Below, one piece after another: positions 1-6,573 of a stretch of 6,643 nt of DNA. Source of the stretch: Emcibacteraceae bacterium (GTDB lineage Bacteria > Pseudomonadota > Alphaproteobacteria > Sphingomonadales > Emcibacteraceae); assembly GCA_016763335.1 (NCBI GenBank), contig JAESUD010000093.1, positions 1 to 6,643 of the forward strand. Direction: 5' to 3'. Position 1 is the stretch's first letter; each line of letters starts with the position of its first letter. Under the pieces are notes generated by a model. It did no database searches and was not told the origin of the DNA. It worked only from the letters and a program-made list of their open reading frames with translations. The position numbers and the translations under genes are program-made.

Positions 1-197
1 AAATTAGAATATTCTTATTTTCAAATATATTAAGAGACCTATGAATATTTGCAGTAACAACTTCAATTTATCGATTATATATAACAACCTAGGGCTGAAT
101 TATCTTTATAAAAATAAAAAGTTTGGTTATTCTCTTTTACTGCTATTCGGGCTATAAATACTTAATTGGAATGGTAATGAAACCTGAGTGATCTTTT
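1..197. other. AT-rich leader region without a gene
   Basis: No coding frame on either strand here looks like a protein. A TATAAA at 153-158, about 40 bases before the M20 hydrolase ATG, could be a -10 box, but no matching -35 box is visible at normal spacing. The region probably holds that gene's promoter. Confidence 0.4.
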
Positions 198-1439
198 ATG
201 AAAATTAACACATCAAGAATACATAGTCGAATTGAGGCGCTTGCAAAAGTTGGCAAAACTTCTGATGGCGGTTCGAGGCGAATTGCCCTTACGGACGATG
301 ACAAAGCAGGCCGTGACCTGCTGATTTCCTGGATGGAAAAAACCGGGTTGGATATTAAGATCGACCAATTAGGGAACATTTTTGGCACATTAAAGGGTAA
401 AAATAGTGGTAGTCCTGTTATGATGGGCTCTCATATCGATACCGTGGGTAATGGGGGGCATCTTGATGGATGTTACGGTGTTATCAGCGGGCTTGAGGTC
501 ATTGCGACTTACGTCGATCATAATGAAGTTCCCGAGCATGATTTATGTGTTGCTATTTTCACCAACGAAGAAGGCGTACGCTTTCAACCGGATATGCTTG
601 GGTCGTTGGTTTATGCCGGTGGTATGAGTGTCGGCGAAGCACATGAAATCGTATCCACAGACGGGAAAACACTGCTTGAAGAACTTATCAGAACTAAATA
701 TCTAGGTCATATGGAATGTGGGTCAATCATTACCCATGCTTACATAGAACTTCATATTGAGCAGGGGCCTGTGCTGGAAAATAATAATACTTTCATTGGT
801 GTTGTGGAAGGTGTTCAGGGTATTTCATGGCACAGCATCACTTTTAAAGGCCAGTCTAATCATGCTGGCACAACACCGATGAACATGCGCAAAGATGCTG
901 CATATGCCGCCTCAAAGCTTGTCGTTGCCGTACGCGAGATTACCGAGGAAATAGGGGTGGGACAGGTTGGAACTGTCGGTGTCATAACGCCTAAACCAAA
1001 TTTAATTAATGTCGTGCCAGGCGAAGTTCAAATGACCGTTGATTTAAGAAATATTGACGAAGAAAAACTGAAAGCTGCGGAATTTCTTCTTAAGGAAGTC
1101 ATTGATTATATTTGCATTGAAGAAGGCGTTAAGGTTGAAATCGAACAACTCGTGCGGTTTGAGCCGGTAGTATTTGATGAAAAAATTGTCGAATTAATTG
1201 CTGATACTGCTGAAGAAAATGGCTATTTTTATACAAGACTAAATTCAGGAGCCGGGCATGATGCCCAAATGATGGCGAGGATTTGTCCGGCAGCGATGAT
1301 TTTTGTACCATCGCGTGATGGCATAAGCCATAATCCGCGCGAATATACGGCAACCGAATTACTTGATGCGGGTGCCGAAGTTTTATTAAAAGCTATTCAA
1401 AAAATTGATCAGGGCGATATTAATACGAATGCAAGTTAA
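198..1439 (+). CDS. M20-family Zn-dependent amidohydrolase (hydantoinase/carbamoylase, allantoate amidohydrolase-like)
   Basis: This is a complete 413-residue protein, the usual length for the hydantoinase/carbamoylase branch of peptidase family M20. These cytosolic, usually dimeric enzymes hydrolyse an N-carbamoyl or ureido group from N-carbamoyl-L-amino acids, beta-ureidopropionate or allantoate. All expected two-metal ligands are visible: His79 in GSHIDTV, Asp90 in GGHLDG, Glu124/Glu125 in FTNEEG, His186 in ELHIEQG and His378 in SHNPREY. The dimer-lid motif NHAGTTP with His222 and a following Arg231, NVVPG (271-275) and DLRN (282-285) bind substrate in characterised relatives. The ATG start is kept because the N-terminus begins just before the family's first helix, although the ribosome binding site is weak (GAG about 10 bases upstream). 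The gene runs convergently towards the aminotransferase, with 14 bases between stop codons. The family is certain, but the substrate cannot be chosen from sequence: carbamoyl amino acid, allantoate and ureidopropionate all remain possible. Confidence 0.93.
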   Translation: MKINTSRIHSRIEALAKVGKTSDGGSRRIALTDDDKAGRDLLISWMEKTGLDIKIDQLGNIFGTLKGKNSGSPVMMGSHIDTVGNGGHLDGCYGVISGLEVIATYVDHNEVPEHDLCVAIFTNEEGVRFQPDMLGSLVYAGGMSVGEAHEIVSTDGKTLLEELIRTKYLGHMECGSIITHAYIELHIEQGPVLENNNTFIGVVEGVQGISWHSITFKGQSNHAGTTPMNMRKDAAYAASKLVVAVREITEEIGVGQVGTVGVITPKPNLINVVPGEVQMTVDLRNIDEEKLKAAEFLLKEVIDYICIEEGVKVEIEQLVRFEPVVFDEKIVELIADTAEENGYFYTRLNSGAGHDAQMMARICPAAMIFVPSRDGISHNPREYTATELLDAGAEVLLKAIQKIDQGDINTNAS

Positions 1440-1453
1440 AATTGATCTTTAAA

Positions 1454-2161
1454 TTACGAATATTCCGACAAAAATTCAGATATTTTATTAAGGCCGGTTT
1501 TTAAAATATCTACATTATTTGCATAACCAATTCGCAAATACCCTTCCATATCCATAGCGCTTCCCGGTGTTAGCATCACGCCGGTTTTATCCAGCAAGTT
1601 GACACAAAAATCACGTGAATGGATGTCAATATCATATTTCAGTAAGGCGGTTGTTCCCGATTTTGGCTTTACATATGAAATAAGAGGCTCGTTTTGTATC
1701 CATTCATCCAGAATTTTCAAATTCCCACGCGTAATTTTTTGGTTTCTGTCTATTATTTTATCTTTGCTTTCTAGTGCAATAGCGGCAAAATGATCATCAA
1801 TCATGCTGATGCTGATGGTGTTATAGTCTCTGCGTATTGATACGGCTTTTAAAATTTCAATAGGGCCGGCCATCCAGCCTAACCTGAGGCCGGCGAGCGA
1901 GAATGACTTTGACATGCTCGCAGTACTAATACCTTTTTCATATATGTCGGCGATTGATTTACTGAAACCGTTACCTTCCTGGTCGCACCCTCTATAAACT
2001 TCATCACAAAGAAGATAAGCATCGCAAGTGCGCGCTATATCGGCAATTTTATAAAGCATTTCTTCGCTTATAAGTGATCCGGTTGGGTTGTTTGGATTGG
2101 TCAGCGATATAAGTTTTGTTTTTGCGCTAACCAAATTTTTCAACTCGCCCAAGTCTGGCAA
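1454..2161 (-). CDS. Aminotransferase, C-terminal fragment (frame 2)
   Basis: This 235-residue open frame is the rear part of the broken aminotransferase. It holds the NPNNPTG loop (22-28), Asp53 and Tyr56 of CDEVYRG, the PLP lysine Lys85 in SMSKS, and Arg210 in the small C-terminal domain. Its only early start is a TTG inside what should be the continuous EENEFLPDL segment, and I see no ribosome binding site suited to it. Independent translation therefore seems unlikely. The family-like residues EENEF lie just upstream in the same frame, which places the frame change before them. Confidence 0.55.
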   Translation of the reverse strand: MPDLGELKNLVSAKTKLISLTNPNNPTGSLISEEMLYKIADIARTCDAYLLCDEVYRGCDQEGNGFSKSIADIYEKGISTASMSKSFSLAGLRLGWMAGPIEILKAVSIRRDYNTISISMIDDHFAAIALESKDKIIDRNQKITRGNLKILDEWIQNEPLISYVKPKSGTTALLKYDIDIHSRDFCVNLLDKTGVMLTPGSAMDMEGYLRIGYANNVDILKTGLNKISEFLSEYS

Positions 2162-2574
2162 AAATTCATTTTCTTCTTTGAGCTGAGAATTTTAACGTCG
2201 GCACCGTAACTTTCCGGTATTGAATAATGTTGCTGATAAGTTGGAAGAACTGCAATAACCTCATCGCCGGCAGAAATCAGAGTTTCATAAATTAATGCAT
2301 TGGCACCGATAGCACCGTGGGTGACGACAATATTATCTAGTTTCTGACTATCATAAAGCGAGGCAATGCTGTTTCTAAGTCTCACCGAGCCCTCGATGGC
2401 ACCGTAAGTCATTTTTATAGGCAGCAATTCGGAAAGAATAGTCTCTTTTTTACCTGTTATTTCAAGAAGTTGCTCAATGGTGAGCGATTCAACACAAGTT
2501 TCCGCAAGATTGTACTCGCAGTTATTCTCATACTCATTCATCCAGATTTCGACGCCAAATTCTCTGATTTTCAT
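2140..2574 (-). CDS. Aminotransferase, N-terminal fragment (frame 1)
   Basis: This 144-residue open frame is the front part of the broken aminotransferase. Residues 1 to about 131 (through VKIL) follow the family: the N-terminal arm, the TYGAIEGSVRLR segment and the THGAIGANALIYE cofactor-phosphate region. The last dozen or so residues (KKKMNFCQTWAS) do not fit the family, because they are read in the wrong frame after the lesion. Without the lysine-bearing half this fragment cannot form a PLP enzyme by itself. The ATG at the complement of 2572-2574 is preceded by GAGG at 8 bases. Confidence 0.6.
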   Translation of the reverse strand: MKIREFGVEIWMNEYENNCEYNLAETCVESLTIEQLLEITGKKETILSELLPIKMTYGAIEGSVRLRNSIASLYDSQKLDNIVVTHGAIGANALIYETLISAGDEVIAVLPTYQQHYSIPESYGADVKILSSKKKMNFCQTWAS

Positions 2575-2582
2575 TTAATTTA

Positions 2583-2586
2583 CCTC
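2583..2586 (-). promoter_or_regulatory. Ribosome binding site of the aminotransferase
   Basis: On the minus strand GAGG (inside TGAGGT) lies 8 bases before the ATG at 2574. It fixes the aminotransferase start and shows that the translation signals remain intact despite the downstream frameshift. Confidence 0.6.
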
Positions 2587-2643
2587 ATTATTTTAACATA
2601 GTTTATGCGTCAATGATTTTTGTTCAATGTTTAATTTAGAATA

Positions 2644-2653
2644 ATTGGCCAAT
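2644..2653. repeat. 10-base perfect palindrome in the divergent intergenic region
   Basis: ATTGGCCAAT reads the same on both strands. It lies 70 bases before the aminotransferase start on one side and about 200 bases before the membrane protein start on the other. It could be a regulator half-site pair, but a single 10-base palindrome can occur by chance. Apart from this and the repeat at 2776-2793, the region from 2575 to 2851 holds no gene. Confidence 0.25.
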
Positions 2654-2775
2654 ATTTAGAAATACCGCTGTTGCCCTATTTGATCCCACAGTAATACTGA
2701 AGTAGATTAGAAATTTTTCTGCTGATGGAATAATACGTTTTCTCAAACGGCTTTATTCCCCTAATTTTATACCTT

Positions 2776-2793
2776 AGTTATTCTATAATAACT
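2776..2793. promoter_or_regulatory. Inverted repeat enclosing a consensus -10 box (candidate promoter/operator)
   Basis: AGTTATT-CTAT-AATAACT is a perfect inverted repeat with 7-base arms and a 4-base centre. The hexamer TATAAT (2784-2789) inside it is a perfect sigma-70 -10 box and lies about 60 bases before the membrane protein start. No convincing -35 box occurs at 16 to 18 bases, so the promoter may be weak or depend on an activator. A dimeric regulator bound here would cover the -10 region. This is inference from symmetry and position only. Confidence 0.35.
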
Positions 2794-2839
2794 CGAAAGA
2801 TAATGGGTTTTTTGTTATATTACGATAAAATAATATATT

Positions 2840-2843
2840 GGAG
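2840..2843 (+). promoter_or_regulatory. Ribosome binding site that selects the TTG start
   Basis: GGAG lies 8 bases before the TTG at 2852. It overlaps the in-frame GTG at 2843, so that GTG has no usable Shine-Dalgarno sequence. This favours TTG as the start of the membrane protein. Confidence 0.5.
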
Positions 2844-2851
2844 TGTTCAAT

Positions 2852-4021
2852 TTGCCAGAAATAACCAAAAACCGAGTGCTATCCATTGATATATTGCGTG
2901 GTTTAGTGATGATCCTTATGGTTCTTGATCATGTACGTGACTTCTGGTCCTTTACAAGTTTCTCACCCGAGGATTTGAGCCAGACATATACTGCTCTTTT
3001 CTATAGCCGTTGGATCACCCATTTTTGCGCCCCTGTTTTCGTTTTCTTATCGGGTGTGAGTGCCTATCTTCATATGACTGCCAAAACAATGGAGAAGCGT
3101 GATTTTTCTAAGTTTCTTATATCGCGGGGGCTATGGCTTATTTTGGTTGAAATCACATGGGTCAGCTTTGCATGGCAATTATGGACCTATAATTCATTTT
3201 ATCTGCAGGTAATATGGACCATCGGTATTAGTATGATATGCCTTGGTGGTCTTATACATTTGTCGAAGAAAAGTATTCTCATTATTAGCTTTATAATGAT
3301 TTTTGGTCATAATTTTCTGGACGGCATCGATCCTGAAATATTTGGGAATTTTAGCTGGTTATGGAATATCCTTCATAACCAGACATATGTAATGACGCCT
3401 TCATTACCGATTAGAGGGTTTCTTACCGGTTATCCCTGTATTCCGTGGATCGGGGTTATGGCGCTTGGTTATGTTATGGGGCAGGTTTTCACACAACCGA
3501 TGGAGCAAAGACATAAAAACCTCTTTAAAATTGGTTTTGGTTCTGTGGCCCTATTTGTTGTTCTACGGTATATGAATGTTTATGGTGATACGACTGATTG
3601 GTCTGTCCAGGAGCGTGGTTTTGATTTTACTATAATGTCTTTTTTTAATACAGAAAAATACCCGCCGTCGCTTTTATTTCTGCTAATGACACTCGGGCCA
3701 TCATTATTGCTCATGCCTTTAATGGATAGAATGAGCGGACGTGTTGCAAGCTTTTTACAGATATATGGCAAAGCGCCATTTTTCTTTTATGTGCTTCATT
3801 TGCCATTGGTTCATATATCGTCTTATATACTTTACTATCTTTTTTATCAGGGTGATGGATCGTCATTTCGCAGTCACGCATCATGGGCATCGTCATACGA
3901 GCCAAGCATGCTTAGATGGTATCTTATGACGGTGTTTTTTGTATTGCTTTTCTATTATCCCTGTAAATGGTTCGGTGAATATCGCCAAACTCATAAACAT
4001 AGGTGGTTAAGTTATATCTAA
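2852..4021 (+). CDS. DUF1624 / HGSNAT-like polytopic membrane protein, putative acyltransferase
   Basis: This is a 389-residue inner-membrane protein with about ten hydrophobic helices. It matches the bacterial DUF1624 family, related to the catalytic domain of heparan-alpha-glucosaminide N-acetyltransferase, which passes acetyl groups from cytosolic acetyl-CoA across a membrane. Family signatures are RVLSIDILRGLVMILMVLDH (residues 8-27), then VRDFW, RWITHFCAPVFVFLSG (53-68), GYPCIPWIGVMALGYVMG (193-210), KYPPSLLFLLMTLGPSLL (269-286) and YGKAPFFFYVLHLPL (305-319). The His in the DHVRDF motif is conserved and could be functional, which is inference. I chose TTG at 2852 because GGAG sits 8 bases upstream. 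A GTG at 2843 would add three residues. The substrate in bacteria is unknown. The stop overlaps that of the convergent methyltransferase by four bases (CTAA). Confidence 0.88.
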   Translation: MPEITKNRVLSIDILRGLVMILMVLDHVRDFWSFTSFSPEDLSQTYTALFYSRWITHFCAPVFVFLSGVSAYLHMTAKTMEKRDFSKFLISRGLWLILVEITWVSFAWQLWTYNSFYLQVIWTIGISMICLGGLIHLSKKSILIISFIMIFGHNFLDGIDPEIFGNFSWLWNILHNQTYVMTPSLPIRGFLTGYPCIPWIGVMALGYVMGQVFTQPMEQRHKNLFKIGFGSVALFVVLRYMNVYGDTTDWSVQERGFDFTIMSFFNTEKYPPSLLFLLMTLGPSLLLMPLMDRMSGRVASFLQIYGKAPFFFYVLHLPLVHISSYILYYLFYQGDGSSFRSHASWASSYEPSMLRWYLMTVFFVLLFYYPCKWFGEYRQTHKHRWLSYI

Positions 4022-4932
4022 CGAGATAAAGAACTTGTAATTATGCCAGCGTTTGGCCGTAAAATGGGCAGGTTCTCTATTACTGGGTATGATACGCCTC
4101 TTATGGGGGAATAAAAATAATTTTCGTTCTCAATCAAACCCGTTTTGGAAACAGGGTCGACAAAAGACAGGTTTTGAACTGAACCTGAATTATTAGTTTT
4201 CTGAATGACAAAGGCGGCTGTTCTATTCTGAGGATTAATATAGTTCGTGGTAAGTCCGTTATGGAGCACCTTTGCATTGGATAATGTCTGCAATAGATCT
4301 GGAATGCCTTTTATGTAGTTGAAACTGTCCATTCGCTGTCGTTGAGCATCATCTGATAATTCATAAGAAGGTTCAAGCAACACTAATCCTTTTCTCGCAA
4401 CTCTTAAAAGCTCTGAAAGTATTATTTCTTCTTTCCCGCCGTTCGGCTCTAAGGCATGAGATGTTACGATCAAGTCAATTGAATTATCTTCAAACGGAAG
4501 CATCAGTAATTCACCCACGAATATCTTTGTGCGGTCAAATATGTTTTTATCCACGTGGGATTGATAGAATTGTTTACCAACTTGGCATCTGCTAAAACTG
4601 ATGTCGCAGGCAAAAAAGTGATCGACATTATTCATTCTGTTAAACAAAGCCTGAGTATTGCATAATTCGCCACAACCGACATCCAGCACGGAATTAACAT
4701 TTGTAAAATATTCCCTAATTAATTCAAAATGTTTCAATGTATATTTGTCAACACTGTCTGCATCATAGTTTGCTATATATGTTCCGGCTTGCAAATCGTA
4801 TGAGATTTCAATGATTTGTTCCCGGCTTAGCAATTCACCATATTTCTCTTCAATAAAATGCATGATGTTTTCGCCGCGCTCATAGGCCTCTTTGATTTCC
4901 GGCAAATTTATATGCGAAAGGGTGCTATTCAT
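4018..4932 (-). CDS. Class I SAM-dependent methyltransferase with Trm112-like tail
   Basis: This is a 304-residue protein from the chosen ATG. An N-terminal helical extension (INLPEIKEAYERGENIM, then YDLQAGTYIANY) precedes a Rossmann methyltransferase core. The core has motif I VLDVGCG (82-88), the acidic ribose-binding Asp110 in FACDIS, LPFEDNSIDLIVTSHALE (145-162) and LLEPSYEL (185-192). Residues from about 258 on, ending SYPVIENLPILRP, look like the Trm112 / YcaR-type fold but lack its zinc cysteines. Similar extended methyltransferases occur in surface-glycan clusters, but the substrate here cannot be read. The ATG at 4932 avoids overlap with the amidohydrolase that ends 13 bases upstream, although it lacks a clear ribosome binding site. 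Alternatives at 4971 (ATG) and 4986 (GTG) would overlap that gene, and 4971 has AGG at 6 bases. It is probably co-transcribed with the amidohydrolase. Confidence 0.85.
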   Translation of the reverse strand: MNSTLSHINLPEIKEAYERGENIMHFIEEKYGELLSREQIIEISYDLQAGTYIANYDADSVDKYTLKHFELIREYFTNVNSVLDVGCGELCNTQALFNRMNNVDHFFACDISFSRCQVGKQFYQSHVDKNIFDRTKIFVGELLMLPFEDNSIDLIVTSHALEPNGGKEEIILSELLRVARKGLVLLEPSYELSDDAQRQRMDSFNYIKGIPDLLQTLSNAKVLHNGLTTNYINPQNRTAAFVIQKTNNSGSVQNLSFVDPVSKTGLIENENYFYSPIRGVSYPVIENLPILRPNAGIITSSLSR

Positions 4933-4945
4933 TGTAAAGTAATTT

Positions 4946-6541
4946 TCATTTAAGTTCGTTGCTTCTTTCATACATGACCTGACCACCTACGATCGTCATA
5001 TCGACTTTTACATCAATAATTTTTTCAGGGGCAATTTCAAAAATATTCTCACTTATGATCACCATATCTGCAAGCTTGCCTACTTCAATGGTACCGGCGT
5101 CATCTTCCTGAAAGCCTGCATATGCATTATTAATGGTATAGGCTTTTACGGCTTGTTCGACGGTGATACGTTGTTCAGGAACCCAGCCGTCTGGGTTTTT
5201 ACCATCTAATGTCCGGCGGGTAACGGCACCATATATGCCGCTTAGTGGCTCAAGCGGGGCCACCGACCAATCGGAACCAAAAGTCACCATTGCATTTGCG
5301 TCAAATAATGATTTAAACGGATATGTGCCGGACAGGCGTTCAGCCCCAATTCGTTTTTCGGCCCAACGCCCATCGTCAATGGCATGATAGGGTTGTACTG
5401 ATGCGATGGCACCAATTTCTTCAAATATTCTTAAAATTTCATCATTGGTTTGATCGCCGATACCATGAATGGCAAGCTGAAACCCTAACGTATGAGCTTT
5501 TTCAAGACTTGCTTTTAGCACATCCATTTGCATTAATGGAAAACCATTTGTATCCGGTTCGTCGCTATAGGGTTCATAAAACCATGCTGTCGTGCTGCCC
5601 AGTGATCCATCGACGAGTTCCTTGACGCCACCAAACCTCAGCCAGTCGTCGCCTTTGCCTTCATTCTTGATCATCTCGGCCAATTTGTCTGTATTGCCAA
5701 TATAGGGGAAATAATAAGTGCGAATTTTTAAGCGGCCTTCTGCTTTGGCTTTTTTGAATGTCTCAATATTATCCCAGCTACCCATATTGTGAATTTGCGT
5801 GACACCGTTTTCAAGGGCTTCCTGAATGCCAGCATCAAAAGTTCGTATGGATTGTTCAGGTGTAAGTTTAGGGAAGATATTCCATACCAAGTTCATGGCA
5901 TTATCTTTTAACACCCCGGTTGCTTCACCATTTTCATCGCGTACGATCAGGCCGCCTTCCGGGCTCGGTGTGTCTTTTGTAATACCGGCAAGCTCAAGCA
6001 CAATAGAATTGGCAATCGCCATATGCATATCTGTTCTGAGCAGAAATAACGGATTATTTTGTGTATGTTCATCAACCCAGTTTTTATGCGGTAATTCTCC
6101 GCCCCACATTTCATGGTCCCATGACCCGCCGGCGATCCATTCATCTTCCGGCAGATCGTTTACATAATTTTGTATGCGGCTAACAAATTCTTGCTTGCTG
6201 TCTGATCCTTGAGTTTTAATGCTGATCAGGGTGGCGGCACCGTCCATGAAATGGGTGTGGTTATCAATGAAACCGGGTAATACGAGCTTTCCTTTGGCAT
6301 CAATTATTTCTGCCCCGGGATACTTTGTTTCCAACTCTTTTTCACCGACAGCAATAATTCTTTCATTTTCAGTAACGACCACTTCCGCCCATGGCTGTGC
6401 ATCATTGCCTGTCCAGATTTTGGCATTGACTAAAATCTTGATGTCATGATTTTCTGTGAGTGTCTCGCTCTGTTCATCCTGCGAAGCGCAGGCTGAGACT
6501 AATAAAAGTCCACAACTTATTATTATTTTTAAAAAACTCAT
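4946..6541 (-). CDS. YtcJ-like amidohydrolase lipoprotein (amidohydrolase family 3), apparent internal deletion
   Basis: From the chosen ATG this is a 531-residue protein. Residues 1-17 are a lipoprotein signal with lipobox VSAC and acylated Cys18. The next residue is Ala, not Asp, suggesting the outer membrane. The body is a metal-dependent amidohydrolase of the YtcJ / NfdA group: HTH metal motif (His95, His97), WIAGGSWDHEMWGG, GGVKELVDGSLGS with probable carbamylated Lys307, HGIGD (His359), FGSDWSVAPL (Asp424) and LADMVII near the end. The conserved segment between HGIGD and the QPYHAIDDGRW block, which normally carries R-I-E-H-A-Q with a metal-binding His, is missing: EILRIFEE joins IGAIASVQ directly. 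The enzyme may therefore be inactive. AGGGA lies 7 bases before this ATG and 4 before the adjacent one at 6544. The far-upstream ATG at 6592 would bury the signal peptide. The substrate is unknown. Confidence 0.88.
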   Translation of the reverse strand: MSFLKIIISCGLLLVSACASQDEQSETLTENHDIKILVNAKIWTGNDAQPWAEVVVTENERIIAVGEKELETKYPGAEIIDAKGKLVLPGFIDNHTHFMDGAATLISIKTQGSDSKQEFVSRIQNYVNDLPEDEWIAGGSWDHEMWGGELPHKNWVDEHTQNNPLFLLRTDMHMAIANSIVLELAGITKDTPSPEGGLIVRDENGEATGVLKDNAMNLVWNIFPKLTPEQSIRTFDAGIQEALENGVTQIHNMGSWDNIETFKKAKAEGRLKIRTYYFPYIGNTDKLAEMIKNEGKGDDWLRFGGVKELVDGSLGSTTAWFYEPYSDEPDTNGFPLMQMDVLKASLEKAHTLGFQLAIHGIGDQTNDEILRIFEEIGAIASVQPYHAIDDGRWAEKRIGAERLSGTYPFKSLFDANAMVTFGSDWSVAPLEPLSGIYGAVTRRTLDGKNPDGWVPEQRITVEQAVKAYTINNAYAGFQEDDAGTIEVGKLADMVIISENIFEIAPEKIIDVKVDMTIVGGQVMYERSNELK

Positions 6542-6544
6542 CAT

Positions 6545-6570
6545 AATATCCCTAAACTTATAAATATAAG
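6545..6570 (-). promoter_or_regulatory. Amidohydrolase leader: ribosome binding site and short inverted repeat
   Basis: The minus strand carries CTTATA-TT-TATAAG (complement of 6557-6570), a perfect inverted repeat with 6-base arms, followed by the AGGGA ribosome binding site just before the paired ATG ATG start. The repeat sits at about the expected transcript start. It may be a regulator site or a chance AT-rich symmetry. Confidence 0.3.
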
Positions 6571-6573
6571 GAC

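Larger units (their letters stand above)
1454..2574 (-). pseudogene. Frameshifted fold-type I PLP aminotransferase (capreomycidine synthase-like)
   Basis: Two overlapping reading frames together make one aminotransferase class I/II protein. The span is 1121 bases, and adding one base gives exactly 374 codons (373 residues plus stop), a normal length. The first frame (144 residues) supplies the N-terminal segment with WMNEYENNCEYNLAET, TYGAIEG and VTHGAIG. The second supplies NPNNPTG, CDEVYRG (Asp and Tyr for PLP), SMSKSFSLAGLRLGW (Schiff-base Lys, about residue 223 of the restored protein) and GYLRIGYA (carboxylate-binding Arg, about 348). The sequence resembles the group often labelled capreomycidine synthase, which contains arginine-derivative PLP enzymes, but the true substrate is unknown. 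A good ribosome binding site (GAGG, complement of 2583-2586) sits 8 bases before the ATG. All catalytic residues survive, so the break looks recent, or is a sequencing error. Confidence 0.85.

Noticed and set aside
152..388. 78-residue minus-strand open frame opposite the start of the M20 hydrolase
   Set aside because: It lies antisense to a clear, motif-complete enzyme and shows no family features or ribosome binding site.
2160..2181. Programmed -1 ribosomal frameshifting as the explanation of the split aminotransferase
   Set aside because: No X-XXY-YYZ heptamer is in the correct phase and no obvious stimulatory hairpin follows. The family is not known to use frameshifting, so a plain deletion or sequencing error is simpler.
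2736..2749. Small hairpin CGTTT-TCTC-AAACG as a possible terminator
   Set aside because: It has only a 5-base stem, no following T-run and no gene ending nearby.
2802..2888. Short plus-strand open frame of 28 residues starting at an ATG before the membrane protein
   Set aside because: It is out of frame with the membrane protein, overlaps it, has no ribosome binding site and has a composition typical of chance in AT-rich DNA.
5323..6167. Several plus-strand open frames of 100-113 residues opposite the amidohydrolase
   Set aside because: They are shadows of a long, well-conserved coding region and their translations look non-protein-like.
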